From NCBI GenBank assembly GCA_028281075.1, contig JANQKO010000260.1, positions 1 through 19,020 of the forward strand: a stretch of DNA of 19,020 bases, read 5' to 3'. The notes under the pieces were generated by a model. That model saw nothing but the letters and a program-made list of their open reading frames with translations. It did no database searches and was not told the DNA's origin. The stretch comes from Alphaproteobacteria bacterium (GTDB lineage: Bacteria; Pseudomonadota; Alphaproteobacteria; GCA-2731375). Shown one piece after another: positions 1 through 7,224 of the stretch (positions within the stretch are counted from its first letter, which is position 1; every line of letters starts with the position of its first letter). Position numbers and translations under genes: made by a program.

Positions 1-198
1 ATAGGGCGTGCCGTCCGGGCCGTCGCTGTCGATGATCGCCGGGATCTTGCTGTTCGGGTTGATGGCGATGAATTCGGGCGTGAACTGATCGTCCTTGGAG
101 ATGTCGATCGGGTGCAGATTGTATTCCAGTCCGCACTCTTCCAGCATGATCGTGGCCTTGCGGCCGTTCGAGGTTTTCCAGGTGTAGCAGTCGATCAT
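1..198 (-). CDS. Glutathione S-transferase, YfcG/YghU-like (N-terminal part, cut by window edge)
   Basis: The frame opens at an ATG at 198 and runs off the left edge after 66 codons, so only the N-terminal thioredoxin-like domain is visible. It begins MIDCYTWKTSNGRKATIMLE and continues to a typical NPNSKIPAIID stretch (about residues 47-57), where Nu-class GSTs of the YfcG/YghU type have NPNNKIPAIVD and bind glutathione. Such enzymes act in the cytosol as glutathione-dependent disulfide reductases or peroxidases. A good ribosome site (GGGAAGGGGAC) lies just before the ATG. A second, complete member of the same family is encoded at 9398-10099. The true substrate cannot be read from this fragment. 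Confidence 0.85.
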   Translation of the reverse strand, partial: MIDCYTWKTSNGRKATIMLEECGLEYNLHPIDISKDDQFTPEFIAINPNSKIPAIIDSDGPDGTPY

Positions 199-354
199 GT
201 CACGTCCCCTTCCCGATGTTGTTCGACGGTCACGTCCTCAGGCCGGCACCCGCGTGCCCCGTGTCCGGCCGCGGCAGCATATCGCCTCGGTCCCGTCCGC
301 TCCACAGCGCGAACCGATGGCCGGTGTATGAAATGGCCGTCGCCGGCCCGCGCT

Positions 355-1269
355 TCAGGAAATCGGGGCCGCGTCCGATTGCCGGCCCAGGCCCATCGTC
401 GTCGCGCGCAGATGGTCGACCAGCGGCTGCCGGTCCCGCAGATGGGCCAGGGAAGCATAGGGGATCGGCGCGCCGATCCTGAGCCGCACGTCGTCGCCGA
501 TGCGCCTCGCGACCTCCTTGATCAGCAGGCCTTCGCGCAGGGCGCCGCTGATATGGCTCGCGACCTGGAAGATGCGGCTGTTCTGGCCCTCGAAGAACAC
601 CGGCACGACGGTGGCGCGGGACCGGGTGATCAGCTTGGCCGTGAACGGTTTCCATTCCAGGTCGACCGCCGGACCGAACAGGGTTTTCGAGGTCGAGACG
701 CCACCCGCCGGAAACACCACCACCGCGCCGCCTGCCGCCAGCTCGGCCGACGCCTTGCGCCGTGAATCGATATTGGTGCGGACGGCCGTCTTGCGGTCGG
801 TGAAATCGATCGGCAGGACGTAGGACTGCAGCTCCGGCGCCCGGTAGAGCACGCTGTTGGCCAGCAGCTTGAATTGCGGCCGGACCAGCGAGGTCAGATA
901 GCCGATGATGATGCCGTCAAGCACGCCGTAGGGATGGTTGGCGATGATGACCAGTGGGCCGTACCGGGGGATCGCCGCCAGGCGCTCGGCGTCATAGAGC
1001 ACGTTCAGCCGCAGCTTGCTGATGGCGGCGTGCCAGAAGTCGCCGGAGGGATGGCCGTGCCGGCGATATTCGCGGTAGAGCCGCGTCAGCCGCGGCTGGC
1101 CGGTGACCTGCTCGATGGCATGAATGAGCAGCCGCCTCAGAGCCGGGTCGTCGGGGTTGGCATAAGAGACCCTCGGCGTATCGCGCTTGGCGCGCCGGTC
1201 CGCGTATCCGCGGCGCAGCGGCCGTAATGCTGTTCTCACTCCCACCTGAGGCCCGGTCGAATCTGTCAA
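355..1269 (-). CDS. PlsC-type lysophospholipid acyltransferase family protein
   Basis: The protein (304 aa from the longest start) carries the acyltransferase signature NHPYGVLDG at residues 111-119. The His and Asp are five residues apart, as in the haemolysin-like/ACT14924-like branch, rather than four as in classic PlsC. A second block, FPAGGVST (186-193), and VVPVFFEGQNS (221-231) match the acceptor-phosphate and later motifs of glycerolipid acyltransferases. The family moves acyl chains from acyl-CoA or acyl-ACP to lysophospholipids or ornithine lipids at the inner membrane; which one applies here is unknown. The longest frame starts with TTG at 1269 without a convincing ribosome site. 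GTG codons at residues 9 and 11 are alternatives, so the start is uncertain. No strong membrane helix is seen, so attachment is probably peripheral. Confidence 0.85.
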   Translation of the reverse strand: MTDSTGPQVGVRTALRPLRRGYADRRAKRDTPRVSYANPDDPALRRLLIHAIEQVTGQPRLTRLYREYRRHGHPSGDFWHAAISKLRLNVLYDAERLAAIPRYGPLVIIANHPYGVLDGIIIGYLTSLVRPQFKLLANSVLYRAPELQSYVLPIDFTDRKTAVRTNIDSRRKASAELAAGGAVVVFPAGGVSTSKTLFGPAVDLEWKPFTAKLITRSRATVVPVFFEGQNSRIFQVASHISGALREGLLIKEVARRIGDDVRLRIGAPIPYASLAHLRDRQPLVDHLRATTMGLGRQSDAAPIS

Positions 1270-1333
1270 TGATGCGCCGAACGCTATGGCAAGCGCGCGA
1301 AAGTTTTGTGACGGCGACGCTGTCGCCCGGAAT

Positions 1334-2476
1334 TCAGTCCAGCGCCTGCTCCAGGTCGCCGATCAGGTCGGCCGGTGCCTCGATGCCGACCGACAGACGC
1401 AGCAGGTCGTCGGGCACCCGCGTGCCGGCGCCCTCGATGGAGGCGCGGTGCTCGATCAGGCTCTCGACCCCGCCGAGCGAGGTCGCCCGCTTCCAGATCC
1501 CGACCCTGGCCGCGGCCGCGATGGCGGCATCGCGGCCGCCGACGATCCGCAGCGACAGCATGCCGCCGAACCCGCCCTGCATCTGCCGGGCCGCGATCGC
1601 GTGGCCGGGATGGTCCGGCAGGCCGGGATACAGCACCTGGCCAATCTTCTCATGGCCGGCGAAATGTTCGGCGATGCGTTGCGCGCCGGCGCAGCTCGCG
1701 GCGACCCGGACGAACAGCGTGCGCATGCCGCGCAGCAGCAGCCAGGCCTCGAACGGGCCCAGCACCGCCCCGCCGTCATGGCGCTGGGTGCGGATGCGTG
1801 TCCAGGTCTCGTCGGCCCGCGCCGTCACCAGGGCACCGCCGATGACGTCGCTGTGGCCGTTCAGGTACTTGGTGGCCGAGTGCATGACGATATCGGCGCC
1901 CAGCTCGATCGGCCGGGTCAGCACCGGCGTCGACACCGTGCTGTCGACGCCCAGCAGGGCACCCGCCTCGTGCGCCACCGCCGCCGCCGCGGCGATGTCG
2001 GTCACCGTCCAGGTCGGGTTCGCCGGCGTCTCGATCCAGACCAGCCGGGTCCCGCCCGGCCGGATGGCGGCGCGGATCGCGTCGAGGTCGCCCGGCGGCA
2101 CGAAGTCGACCGCCAGGCCCCATTGCCGGCCGGTCTCCGTCAGCCATTTCCGCAGGCCCCAATACATGACCTCGGGCGCGATCACATGGTCGCCGGGTTT
2201 CAGGCCTAAGAACACCGACGTTGCCGCCGCCATGCCCGAGGCGAACAGCATCGCGCCGGCGCCGCCTTCCAGGCTGGCCAGCAGGGCCTCGGCCTGGTCG
2301 TAGCCCGGGTTCTCGTCGCGGGCATAGCTGTAGCCGGCGCGGTATTCGTTGTCGGGGTCGCGCACGAAGGTGGTGGACGGATGGATCGGCGGTGTCACCG
2401 CCTTGGTCCGTTCGTCCACCCAGCCCAGGGCCTGCGCCGCCCGCGTCGCCGGCGCCCAGTCGCCATCCTTGCTCAT
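1334..2476 (-). CDS. Cys/Met metabolism PLP-dependent enzyme (cystathionine lyase/synthase family)
   Basis: This 380-residue protein is a fold-type I PLP enzyme of the trans-sulfuration family. Visible family blocks, numbered from the ATG start, are YARDENPGYDQAEALLASLE (about 51-70), ASGMAAA in the cofactor loop, WIETPANPTWTVTDI (about 147-161), and HSATKYLNGHSDVIGG (about 199-214) with the Schiff-base lysine at about 203. Near the C-terminus SLGGVESLIEH matches the substrate-carboxylate segment, although the usual HPASMTH is HRASIEG here. Members make or cleave cystathionine, or remove sulfide or methanethiol from cysteine or methionine; sequence alone does not decide between beta-lyase, gamma-lyase and gamma-synthase. 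I chose the ATG at 2476 because AGGATCAGG precedes it; a GTG five codons upstream (2491) is possible. A 16-bp palindrome sits about 70 bp upstream. Confidence 0.88.
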   Translation of the reverse strand: MSKDGDWAPATRAAQALGWVDERTKAVTPPIHPSTTFVRDPDNEYRAGYSYARDENPGYDQAEALLASLEGGAGAMLFASGMAAATSVFLGLKPGDHVIAPEVMYWGLRKWLTETGRQWGLAVDFVPPGDLDAIRAAIRPGGTRLVWIETPANPTWTVTDIAAAAAVAHEAGALLGVDSTVSTPVLTRPIELGADIVMHSATKYLNGHSDVIGGALVTARADETWTRIRTQRHDGGAVLGPFEAWLLLRGMRTLFVRVAASCAGAQRIAEHFAGHEKIGQVLYPGLPDHPGHAIAARQMQGGFGGMLSLRIVGGRDAAIAAAARVGIWKRATSLGGVESLIEHRASIEGAGTRVPDDLLRLSVGIEAPADLIGDLEQALD

Positions 2477-2544
2477 CGGCCTGATCCTCACGATGACGTC
2501 AAACCGCGACCATGGCGGCGAATGCCGCAGCTCTCAACGGAAAC

Positions 2545-2560
2545 ATTGTCGCGCGACAAT
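2545..2560. promoter_or_regulatory. 16-bp perfect palindrome between two leftward genes
   Basis: ATTGTCGCGCGACAAT is a perfect 8+8 palindrome. It begins directly after the stop codon of the luciferase-like gene and ends about 70 bp upstream of the PLP-enzyme start. It could be a regulator's operator for the PLP enzyme or a short hairpin at the end of the preceding message. There is no T-run beyond GTTT, so a standard intrinsic terminator is unlikely. Confidence 0.45.
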
Positions 2561-3406
2561 TCAGGCGAGTTCCGCGTTCATGGGCGCGAAACGGTCCAGG
2601 AAGGCAAGCGCATCGTCGTCGTGGCGCGGCGCCACCATCACCACCCGGTCGACGCCGATCTCGCGATAGCGCTTCAGCACATCGGCGCCGGCGCCCGGAA
2701 AGGCGAACATGGTGATCGGGATCGAGCCCGGGTCACGTCCCGCCGCCTCGGCCCGCGTCCGCAGGTCGGCGATCGCCGCCGGCAGGTCGTCCAGCAGCAG
2801 GTCGATCGGAAACCAGCCGTCGCAGTAATCGACCACTCGCTGCCGGCCCCGCGCCGTGGCGCTGCCGAGAATGATCGGCGGGTGCGGCTTCTGCACCGGC
2901 TTCGGGTTGGAAATGATCTCCTCGAAATTGACGAACTCGCCGGCATAGGACGCCGTTTCCTGGGTCCAGATCGCCTTCATCGCCTCGACCCGCTCGCGCA
3001 GCACCCGCCAGCGCCGCTTGAACGGCGTGCCGTGATTTGCCATCTCCTCGGCATTCCACCCGCCACCGATGCCGAACAGAAAACGGCCGTTCGACAGCAT
3101 GTCCAGCGTCGCGATCTCCTTGGCCAGCGTGATCGGATCGCGCTCGACCACCAGGCAGATGCCGGTGCCAACCTTTAGATCCTTCGTAACGGCCGCCGCG
3201 GCGGTCAGCGACACAAAGGGATCGGCCATATGGTAATAGGGCTTCGGCAGGTCGCCGCCGCCGGGATAGGGGCTGAGCCGGCTGGCCGGAATATGCGTGT
3301 GCTCGCCGACCCACAGCGACTCGAAGCCGCGGTCCTCGCAGGCCCGCGCCATGTCGTCGGCCCGGATGCCGTAATCCGTGTTGAAGCTGAAGACGCCGAG
3401 TTTCAT
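2561..3406 (-). CDS. LLM-class flavin/F420-dependent oxidoreductase
   Basis: This 281-residue protein has the layout of bacterial luciferase-like monooxygenases of the TIM-barrel type. It starts MKLGVFSFNTDYGIRADDMA, then has the strand-loop FESLWVGEHTHIP (about 28-40), the segment LKVGTGICLVVERDPITLAKEIATLD (about 77-102), and GRFLFGIGGGWNAEEM (about 107-122). The last is strongly conserved and lines the flavin or F420 phosphate site. KPVQKPHPPIILGS follows at about 171-184, also typical. Length and motifs resemble the TIGR03619-like F420 group, but FMN cannot be excluded, and the substrate is unknown. The ATG at 3406 has a strong ribosome site (GGGAGAGGC). It is transcribed divergently from the amidohydrolase gene, with 117 bp between the starts, so shared control is possible. 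Confidence 0.88.
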   Translation of the reverse strand: MKLGVFSFNTDYGIRADDMARACEDRGFESLWVGEHTHIPASRLSPYPGGGDLPKPYYHMADPFVSLTAAAAVTKDLKVGTGICLVVERDPITLAKEIATLDMLSNGRFLFGIGGGWNAEEMANHGTPFKRRWRVLRERVEAMKAIWTQETASYAGEFVNFEEIISNPKPVQKPHPPIILGSATARGRQRVVDYCDGWFPIDLLLDDLPAAIADLRTRAEAAGRDPGSIPITMFAFPGAGADVLKRYREIGVDRVVMVAPRHDDDALAFLDRFAPMNAELA

Positions 3407-3475
3407 GCCTCTCTCCCAGAAACCCCTCCGGATATTCTAGGCAACCGGGCAAATCCGGCCAACGCATCTCGGCAC

Positions 3476-3491
3476 ACGAACAAACATTCGT
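3476..3491. promoter_or_regulatory. Candidate operator in the divergent LLM/amidohydrolase promoter region
   Basis: ACGAA-CAAACA-TTCGT forms 5-bp perfect arms around a 6-bp centre. It lies in the 117-bp space between two divergent starts, 33 bp before the TTG of the amidohydrolase. The shape is compatible with a TetR-like site, but the arms are short and chance is possible. Confidence 0.3.
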
Positions 3492-3523
3492 TAAACTGCC
3501 GCCCGGCGACGGGAGGAAGACCA

Positions 3524-5242
3524 TTGCATGAGCTTGTAATCCGCGGCGGCACGGTCGTCGACGGCACGGGCGCGGCGAGCCGCGCGGCGGATGTGGCGAT
3601 CGATGACGGCGTGATCTCGGCCGTCGGCGCGGATATCGGCGCCGCCCACAGGGACATCGACGCCGACGGCTTGCTGGTCACGCCGGGCTGGGTCGATATC
3701 CACACGCATTACGACGGCCAGGCCACCTGGGACCCTTATCTCACACCCTCGTCCTGGCATGGCGTCACCACCGCCGTGTTCGGCAATTGCAGCGTCGGCT
3801 TCGCGCCGGTGCGGCCGGGCAGCGAGCGCTATCTGATCAACCTGATGGAAGGTGTCGAGGATATCCCCGAGACGGTGCTGGCCGAGGGCATCGATTTCCG
3901 CTGGGAGAGTTTTCCGGAATATCTCGACGTGCTGGCGGCGACGCCGCGGATCATGGACATCGGCGCGCAAGTGCCGCACGGGCCGCTGCGGTTCTACGTC
4001 ATGGGCGAGCGGGGCGCCGACCACGGCGAGACGCCGACCGACGACGAGCTGGCCGAGATGGGCCGGCTGCTGGAGCAGGCGCTGCATGCCGGCGCGCTCG
4101 GATTCACCACCGCGCGCACGACCAAGCACCGCGCCGCCGACGGCCGCTACACCCCGGGCCTGACGGCATCCGACCGTGAGCTGCAAGGCCTGGCGCTGGC
4201 CATGAAGCGCGCCGGCAAGGGCGTCATCGAGGTCAATTCCGACTTCGGCGACGGCGATTTCGACCGCCTGCGCGCGGCGGCCGAGCTCGCCGGCCGGCCG
4301 CTGTCGGTGCTGCTGGTGCAGGTCGACAACGCGCCCGACCTGTGGCGCGAGACGCTGGCCGGCGTCAATGCCGCCAACCGGGCGCTGAAGGGCGGCGGCG
4401 AGCGTTTCACGGCCCAGGTCGGCAGCCGGCCGATCGGCATGCTGATGGGCCTGGAGGCGACAATCCACCCCTTCACCAGCCATCCGCTCTGGGCCGACCT
4501 GGAAAAGCTGCCGTCGGCCGAACGCGCCGCCCGCCTGACGGCCGACGATGACCTGCGGCGGCGGCTGGTCACGGAGCGGCCGGACGACGGCCATGTCGCC
4601 TGGATGGCGAAAGTGCTGACCCGCACCTTCGAGCTGGGCGATCCCGTCGACTACGAGCCGGACCCGTCGACCAGCATCGCCGCTCGCGCCGCCGCCGCCG
4701 GCCGCGACCCGTTCGACCTGGCGTTGGAGCTGATGCTGAAGAACGATGGCCGGGCGCTGCTGCTGCATCCGTTCGAGAACTATTGCGCCGGCGATCTCGA
4801 GGTCGTGCGCGAGATGCTGGAGAACCCCGACACCGTCTGCGGCGTCGCCGACGCCGGCGCGCATGTCGGCATCATCTGTGACGCCAGCTCGCCGACCTCG
4901 CTGCTGACCCATTGGGCGCGCGACCGCCGGCGCGGCGGCCACCTGCCGCTCGAATTCCTGGTCCGCAAGCAGACGCTGGATACGGCGCGCTGCTACGGCC
5001 TGCTGGATCGCGGCGTTATCGCGCCGGGCTACAAGGCCGATGTGAACGTGATCGACTTCGACCGTCTGCGCCTGCTGCCGCCGGAGCTGGTCTACGACCT
5101 GCCGGCCGGCGGCCGACGCATCGTCCAGAAGGCCGAGGGCTATCGGCACACCTTCGTCTCCGGCCTCGAGGTCATGCGCGACGGCGCGGCCACCGGCGAG
5201 CTGCCGGGCGTCCTGCTGCGCGGCGCGCGGCCGGCCGTTTAG
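3524..5242 (+). CDS. Amidohydrolase, N-acyl-D-amino-acid deacylase (D-aminoacylase) family
   Basis: The 572-residue product starts at TTG 3524. GGGAGGA lies 7 nt before it, homology begins exactly there (HELVIRGGTVVDGTG), and the nearby ATG at 3528 is out of frame. It belongs to the amidohydrolase superfamily, D-aminoacylase branch: VDIHTHYDGQATWDP (about 57-71) with His60 and His62, GNCSVGFAPVRP (about 87-98), catalytic-type Asp443 in VADAGAHVG, and the C-terminal beta-sandwich return GVIAPGYKADVNVID. Family members hydrolyse N-acyl-D-amino acids or related cyclic amides in the cytosol. The places where D-aminoacylases normally have THxR and SHxK read VIEVNSD (234-240) and SVLLVQVDN (261-269), so two expected metal-site histidines are not apparent. 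The substrate may therefore differ from that of true D-aminoacylase. It is probably co-transcribed with the dehydrogenase 45 nt downstream. Confidence 0.85.
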   Translation: MHELVIRGGTVVDGTGAASRAADVAIDDGVISAVGADIGAAHRDIDADGLLVTPGWVDIHTHYDGQATWDPYLTPSSWHGVTTAVFGNCSVGFAPVRPGSERYLINLMEGVEDIPETVLAEGIDFRWESFPEYLDVLAATPRIMDIGAQVPHGPLRFYVMGERGADHGETPTDDELAEMGRLLEQALHAGALGFTTARTTKHRAADGRYTPGLTASDRELQGLALAMKRAGKGVIEVNSDFGDGDFDRLRAAAELAGRPLSVLLVQVDNAPDLWRETLAGVNAANRALKGGGERFTAQVGSRPIGMLMGLEATIHPFTSHPLWADLEKLPSAERAARLTADDDLRRRLVTERPDDGHVAWMAKVLTRTFELGDPVDYEPDPSTSIAARAAAAGRDPFDLALELMLKNDGRALLLHPFENYCAGDLEVVREMLENPDTVCGVADAGAHVGIICDASSPTSLLTHWARDRRRGGHLPLEFLVRKQTLDTARCYGLLDRGVIAPGYKADVNVIDFDRLRLLPPELVYDLPAGGRRIVQKAEGYRHTFVSGLEVMRDGAATGELPGVLLRGARPAV

Positions 5243-5287
5243 TTCCTGACCACCGATTCCAAAAACCGTTTGACGAGGAAAGCCCGT

Positions 5288-6256
5288 ATGACCAAGCGCG
5301 TGATGATCCAGATGCCGGTGACCGACGGGATCAAGTCGGTGCTCGATGCCCGCGACGACATCGAATACGAACGCTTCACCGAAACGTCGGAAGACAACAT
5401 CGTCCAGCATATCGGCAACTACGACGCCGTGATCCTGGGCGTGGTGCCGTTCACCGCCCGGATCATCGAGAAGGCCGACAGACTGAAGATCGCCGCGCGT
5501 CACGGCGTCGGCTACGACTCGGTCGACGTCGACGCGCTGACCAGGGCCGGGGTGCCGCTCGCCGTGGTCGGCCCGGCGAACTCGGTCACCGTCGCCGAGC
5601 ATTCGCTGTTCTTCATGATATCGCTCGCCAAGCGCGGCGTGCTCTACGACCGCGAGGTCCGCAAGGGCAACTGGACGGTGCGCTTCGACACGCCGGCCTA
5701 CGACCTCGCCGGCCGGTCGGTGCTGATCCTCGGCTTCGGCCGCATCGGCCGGCGCCTGGTCAGCCGCTGTGTCGCCATGGAGATGACGGTGTTCGTGCAC
5801 GACCCTTACGTGGTCCAGGACGCCATCACCACATCGGGCGCCACGCCGGTCGCCGACTGGCGCGCCATGCTGCCGGAGATCGATTTCCTCTCGGTCAACT
5901 GCCCGAAAACGCCCGAGACCGACGGCATGGTCGGCGCCGCCGAACTGCGCGCCATGAAGCCGACGGCCTTCGTCGTCAACACCGCGCGGGGCAACATCAT
6001 CGACGAAGCCGCGCTCTATGACGCCCTGAAGGCCGAGACCATCGCCGGGGCCGGCATCGACCCGTTCGTGGTCGAGCCGGCGACGCCCGATAACCCGCTG
6101 TTCGAGCTCGACAACATCCTGGTCAGCCCGCATTCGGCCGGCGTCACGGTCGAGTCCATGTATCGCATGGGCCAGGTCGCGGCGCAGAACGTCGTCGACT
6201 GCTTCGACGGCAAGCTGGACCCCGCCAACGTCATCAACACCGACGTGCTTGGCTGA
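5288..6256 (+). CDS. D-isomer-specific 2-hydroxyacid dehydrogenase
   Basis: This 322-residue NAD(P)-dependent enzyme interconverts a 2-keto acid and a D-2-hydroxy acid. The Rossmann motif GFGRIG is at 149-154, with Asp172 (HDP) at the end of the next strand, which favours NAD over NADP. The catalytic Arg234 is in VNTARGNIIDE, Glu263 in GIDPFVVEPA and His282 in SPHSAG, so the usual Arg-Glu-His set is complete. N-terminal HGVGYDSVDVDAL (72-84) is typical of phosphoglycerate dehydrogenase-like members, but there is no ACT domain. I chose the ATG at 5288 because GAGGAA precedes it; an in-frame TTG at 5270 has no better site. It follows the amidohydrolase by 45 nt, suggesting one operon and perhaps linked use of a D-amino acid-derived keto acid. 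It converges on the VOC gene, leaving 6 bp. Confidence 0.92.
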   Translation: MTKRVMIQMPVTDGIKSVLDARDDIEYERFTETSEDNIVQHIGNYDAVILGVVPFTARIIEKADRLKIAARHGVGYDSVDVDALTRAGVPLAVVGPANSVTVAEHSLFFMISLAKRGVLYDREVRKGNWTVRFDTPAYDLAGRSVLILGFGRIGRRLVSRCVAMEMTVFVHDPYVVQDAITTSGATPVADWRAMLPEIDFLSVNCPKTPETDGMVGAAELRAMKPTAFVVNTARGNIIDEAALYDALKAETIAGAGIDPFVVEPATPDNPLFELDNILVSPHSAGVTVESMYRMGQVAAQNVVDCFDGKLDPANVINTDVLG

Positions 6257-6262
6257 ACGGTC

Positions 6263-6643
6263 TCAGTCGTTGCGGGGAAACGTGACGGCTTCGATCTTGT
6301 TGCCGTCGGGGTCCTTGATGAAGGCGCCGAAATAGGTCGTCATCGTCGCCTGCCGATCGCCGGGCGCGCCGTCGTCACGGCCGCCGAGCGACAGCGCGGT
6401 CTCATGGAACGCCGTCACCGCTTCCTTCGAGGCCGCGCGCAGACAGATATGCGTGCCTGTGTCCGCCGGCATGGGCGCCATATCCGGCCGGGCATTGAGC
6501 CAGAACTCGGGATACCTCTTGCCGAAGCCGATTGTCTTCTCGCGCTCGACCAGCCGCGTCAGGCCCAGCGGCGCCAGCACCTTCTCGTAGAACCGCGCGC
6601 TCGCCGCCAGGTCGGACACGGCGACGGAAACATGGTCAATCAC
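6263..6643 (-). CDS. VOC-family (glyoxalase/bleomycin-resistance fold) protein
   Basis: The 126-residue product shows the two beta-alpha-beta-beta-beta modules of the vicinal oxygen chelate fold. It begins IDHVSVAVSDLAASARFYEKVLAPLGL and ends GAFIKDPDGNKIEAV. Likely metal ligands are His4, His65 (GTHICLRA) and Glu118 (KIEAV), the usual positions for a single-domain VOC subunit that would dimerise. VOC proteins include glyoxalase I, dioxygenases and antibiotic-binding proteins; the substrate here is not predictable. It starts with GTG at 6643 inside the end of the upstream membrane protein gene (8-nt overlap, GTGATTGA), with GAGGGGG as ribosome site, so its translation is probably coupled to that gene. 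Confidence 0.88.
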   Translation of the reverse strand: MIDHVSVAVSDLAASARFYEKVLAPLGLTRLVEREKTIGFGKRYPEFWLNARPDMAPMPADTGTHICLRAASKEAVTAFHETALSLGGRDDGAPGDRQATMTTYFGAFIKDPDGNKIEAVTFPRND

Positions 6644-7037
6644 CGGACGCCCCCTCGGTCATCGGTGCGCGCCAATGCCGCCGGTTCGCCAGCGCATGCG
6701 GCAGCAGCAGGCAGAAGCACGCCAACACGAAAACCTTATTGATGAACCAGTTGGTCGTCCAGATCGTCCAGTCCGGGTCCGGCAGGAACAGCATGAACTT
6801 GCCGACGACGATGACGATCTCGACCACCGACACGCCGACCGCCAGCATGAAAGTGTAGGACTGGGGCCGCAGCAGCGCGTAGGCGAGCCACAGATGCGCC
6901 ACCCACCAGAAATCCCAGTAGATGTACGTCCCGATCCCGACACCCTCGGCGACCGCCATCGACACCGGAAACACATACTTGATCAGCAGCGTCCAGGCGG
7001 ACAGCAGGATCAGGAAGTGGGCAAGGAAGACGGTCAT
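6636..7037 (-). CDS. Small integral membrane protein, function unknown
   Basis: I do not recognise a named family. The product (133 aa) has about four hydrophobic helices: roughly residues 5-24 (AHFLILLSAWTLLIKYVF), 39-56 (DFWWVAHLWLAYALLRP), 60-83 (SYTFMLAVGVSVVEIVIVVG) and 97-117 (WFINKVFVLACFCLLLPHAL). The tail is basic then acidic. There is an aromatic cluster (YIYWDFWWVAHLW) around the second helix. The ATG at 7037 is preceded directly by GGGAGGGTGAGGGC, which gives an excellent ribosome site and is also the edge of an intergenic repeat. A GTG at 7055 would give a 6-residue longer form. It overlaps the VOC gene start by 8 nt, so the two proteins are made from one message. Confidence 0.75.
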   Translation of the reverse strand: MTVFLAHFLILLSAWTLLIKYVFPVSMAVAEGVGIGTYIYWDFWWVAHLWLAYALLRPQSYTFMLAVGVSVVEIVIVVGKFMLFLPDPDWTIWTTNWFINKVFVLACFCLLLPHALANRRHWRAPMTEGASGD

Positions 7038-7179
7038 GCCCTCACCCTCCCACACGACTGACGTCGTGCGGGTCCCTCCGTTGAACGTATACGTTCAACC
7101 CCGCAAGCGGGAGAGGGGTTACAAACCGCTGCGGTGGCGGCCCCCTCTCCCGCTTGCGGGAGAGGGTTGGGGTGAGGGC
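7038..7179. repeat. Intergenic block of nested inverted repeats (REP/BIME-like)
   Basis: The block is bounded by 10-bp inverted repeats GCCCTCACCC (7038-7047) and GGGTGAGGGC (7170-7179). Inside are a 19-bp perfect inverted pair (7100-7118 and 7142-7160, core CCCGCAAGCGGGAGAGGG), a self-complementary hairpin with 11-bp arms at 7143-7166, a hairpin CACGAC-TGAC-GTCGTG at 7053-7068 and a 20-bp palindrome at 7080-7099. Hairpins of the type CCCTCTCCCGC-TT-GCGGGAGAGGG are common dispersed repeats in GC-rich proteobacteria (general knowledge). The block lies after the aldo/keto reductase stop and before the membrane protein start, so it may end or stabilise the upstream message. Confidence 0.7.
7080..7099. 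promoter_or_regulatory. 20-bp perfect palindrome upstream of membrane protein/VOC pair
   Basis: GTTGAACGTATACGTTCAAC is a perfect palindrome 43 bp before the membrane protein ATG. Unlike the neighbouring REP-like hairpins it is only moderately GC-rich and has no loop, which fits a dimeric repressor site (for example TetR type) better than an RNA hairpin. No cognate regulator gene is adjacent. Confidence 0.45.
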
Positions 7180-7224
7180 AACGGAGATTGCTGCACATTC
7201 GGAGTTTGTTAGCCAAGCTCGCCG

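Noticed and set aside
1227..2303. Plus-strand frames across the PLP-enzyme gene
   Set aside because: Ser/Arg/Ala-rich shadows; the minus strand has the PLP lysine motif.
3230..3523. N-terminal extension of the deacylase frame
   Set aside because: It would overlap the divergent LLM gene; family homology and the Shine-Dalgarno site place the start at TTG 3524.
3491..6133. 880-codon open frame on the minus strand, antisense to the deacylase and dehydrogenase genes
   Set aside because: Low-complexity His/Asp/Arg/Gln-rich translation with no motif; it mirrors third-position GC bias of two clearly recognisable plus-strand genes.
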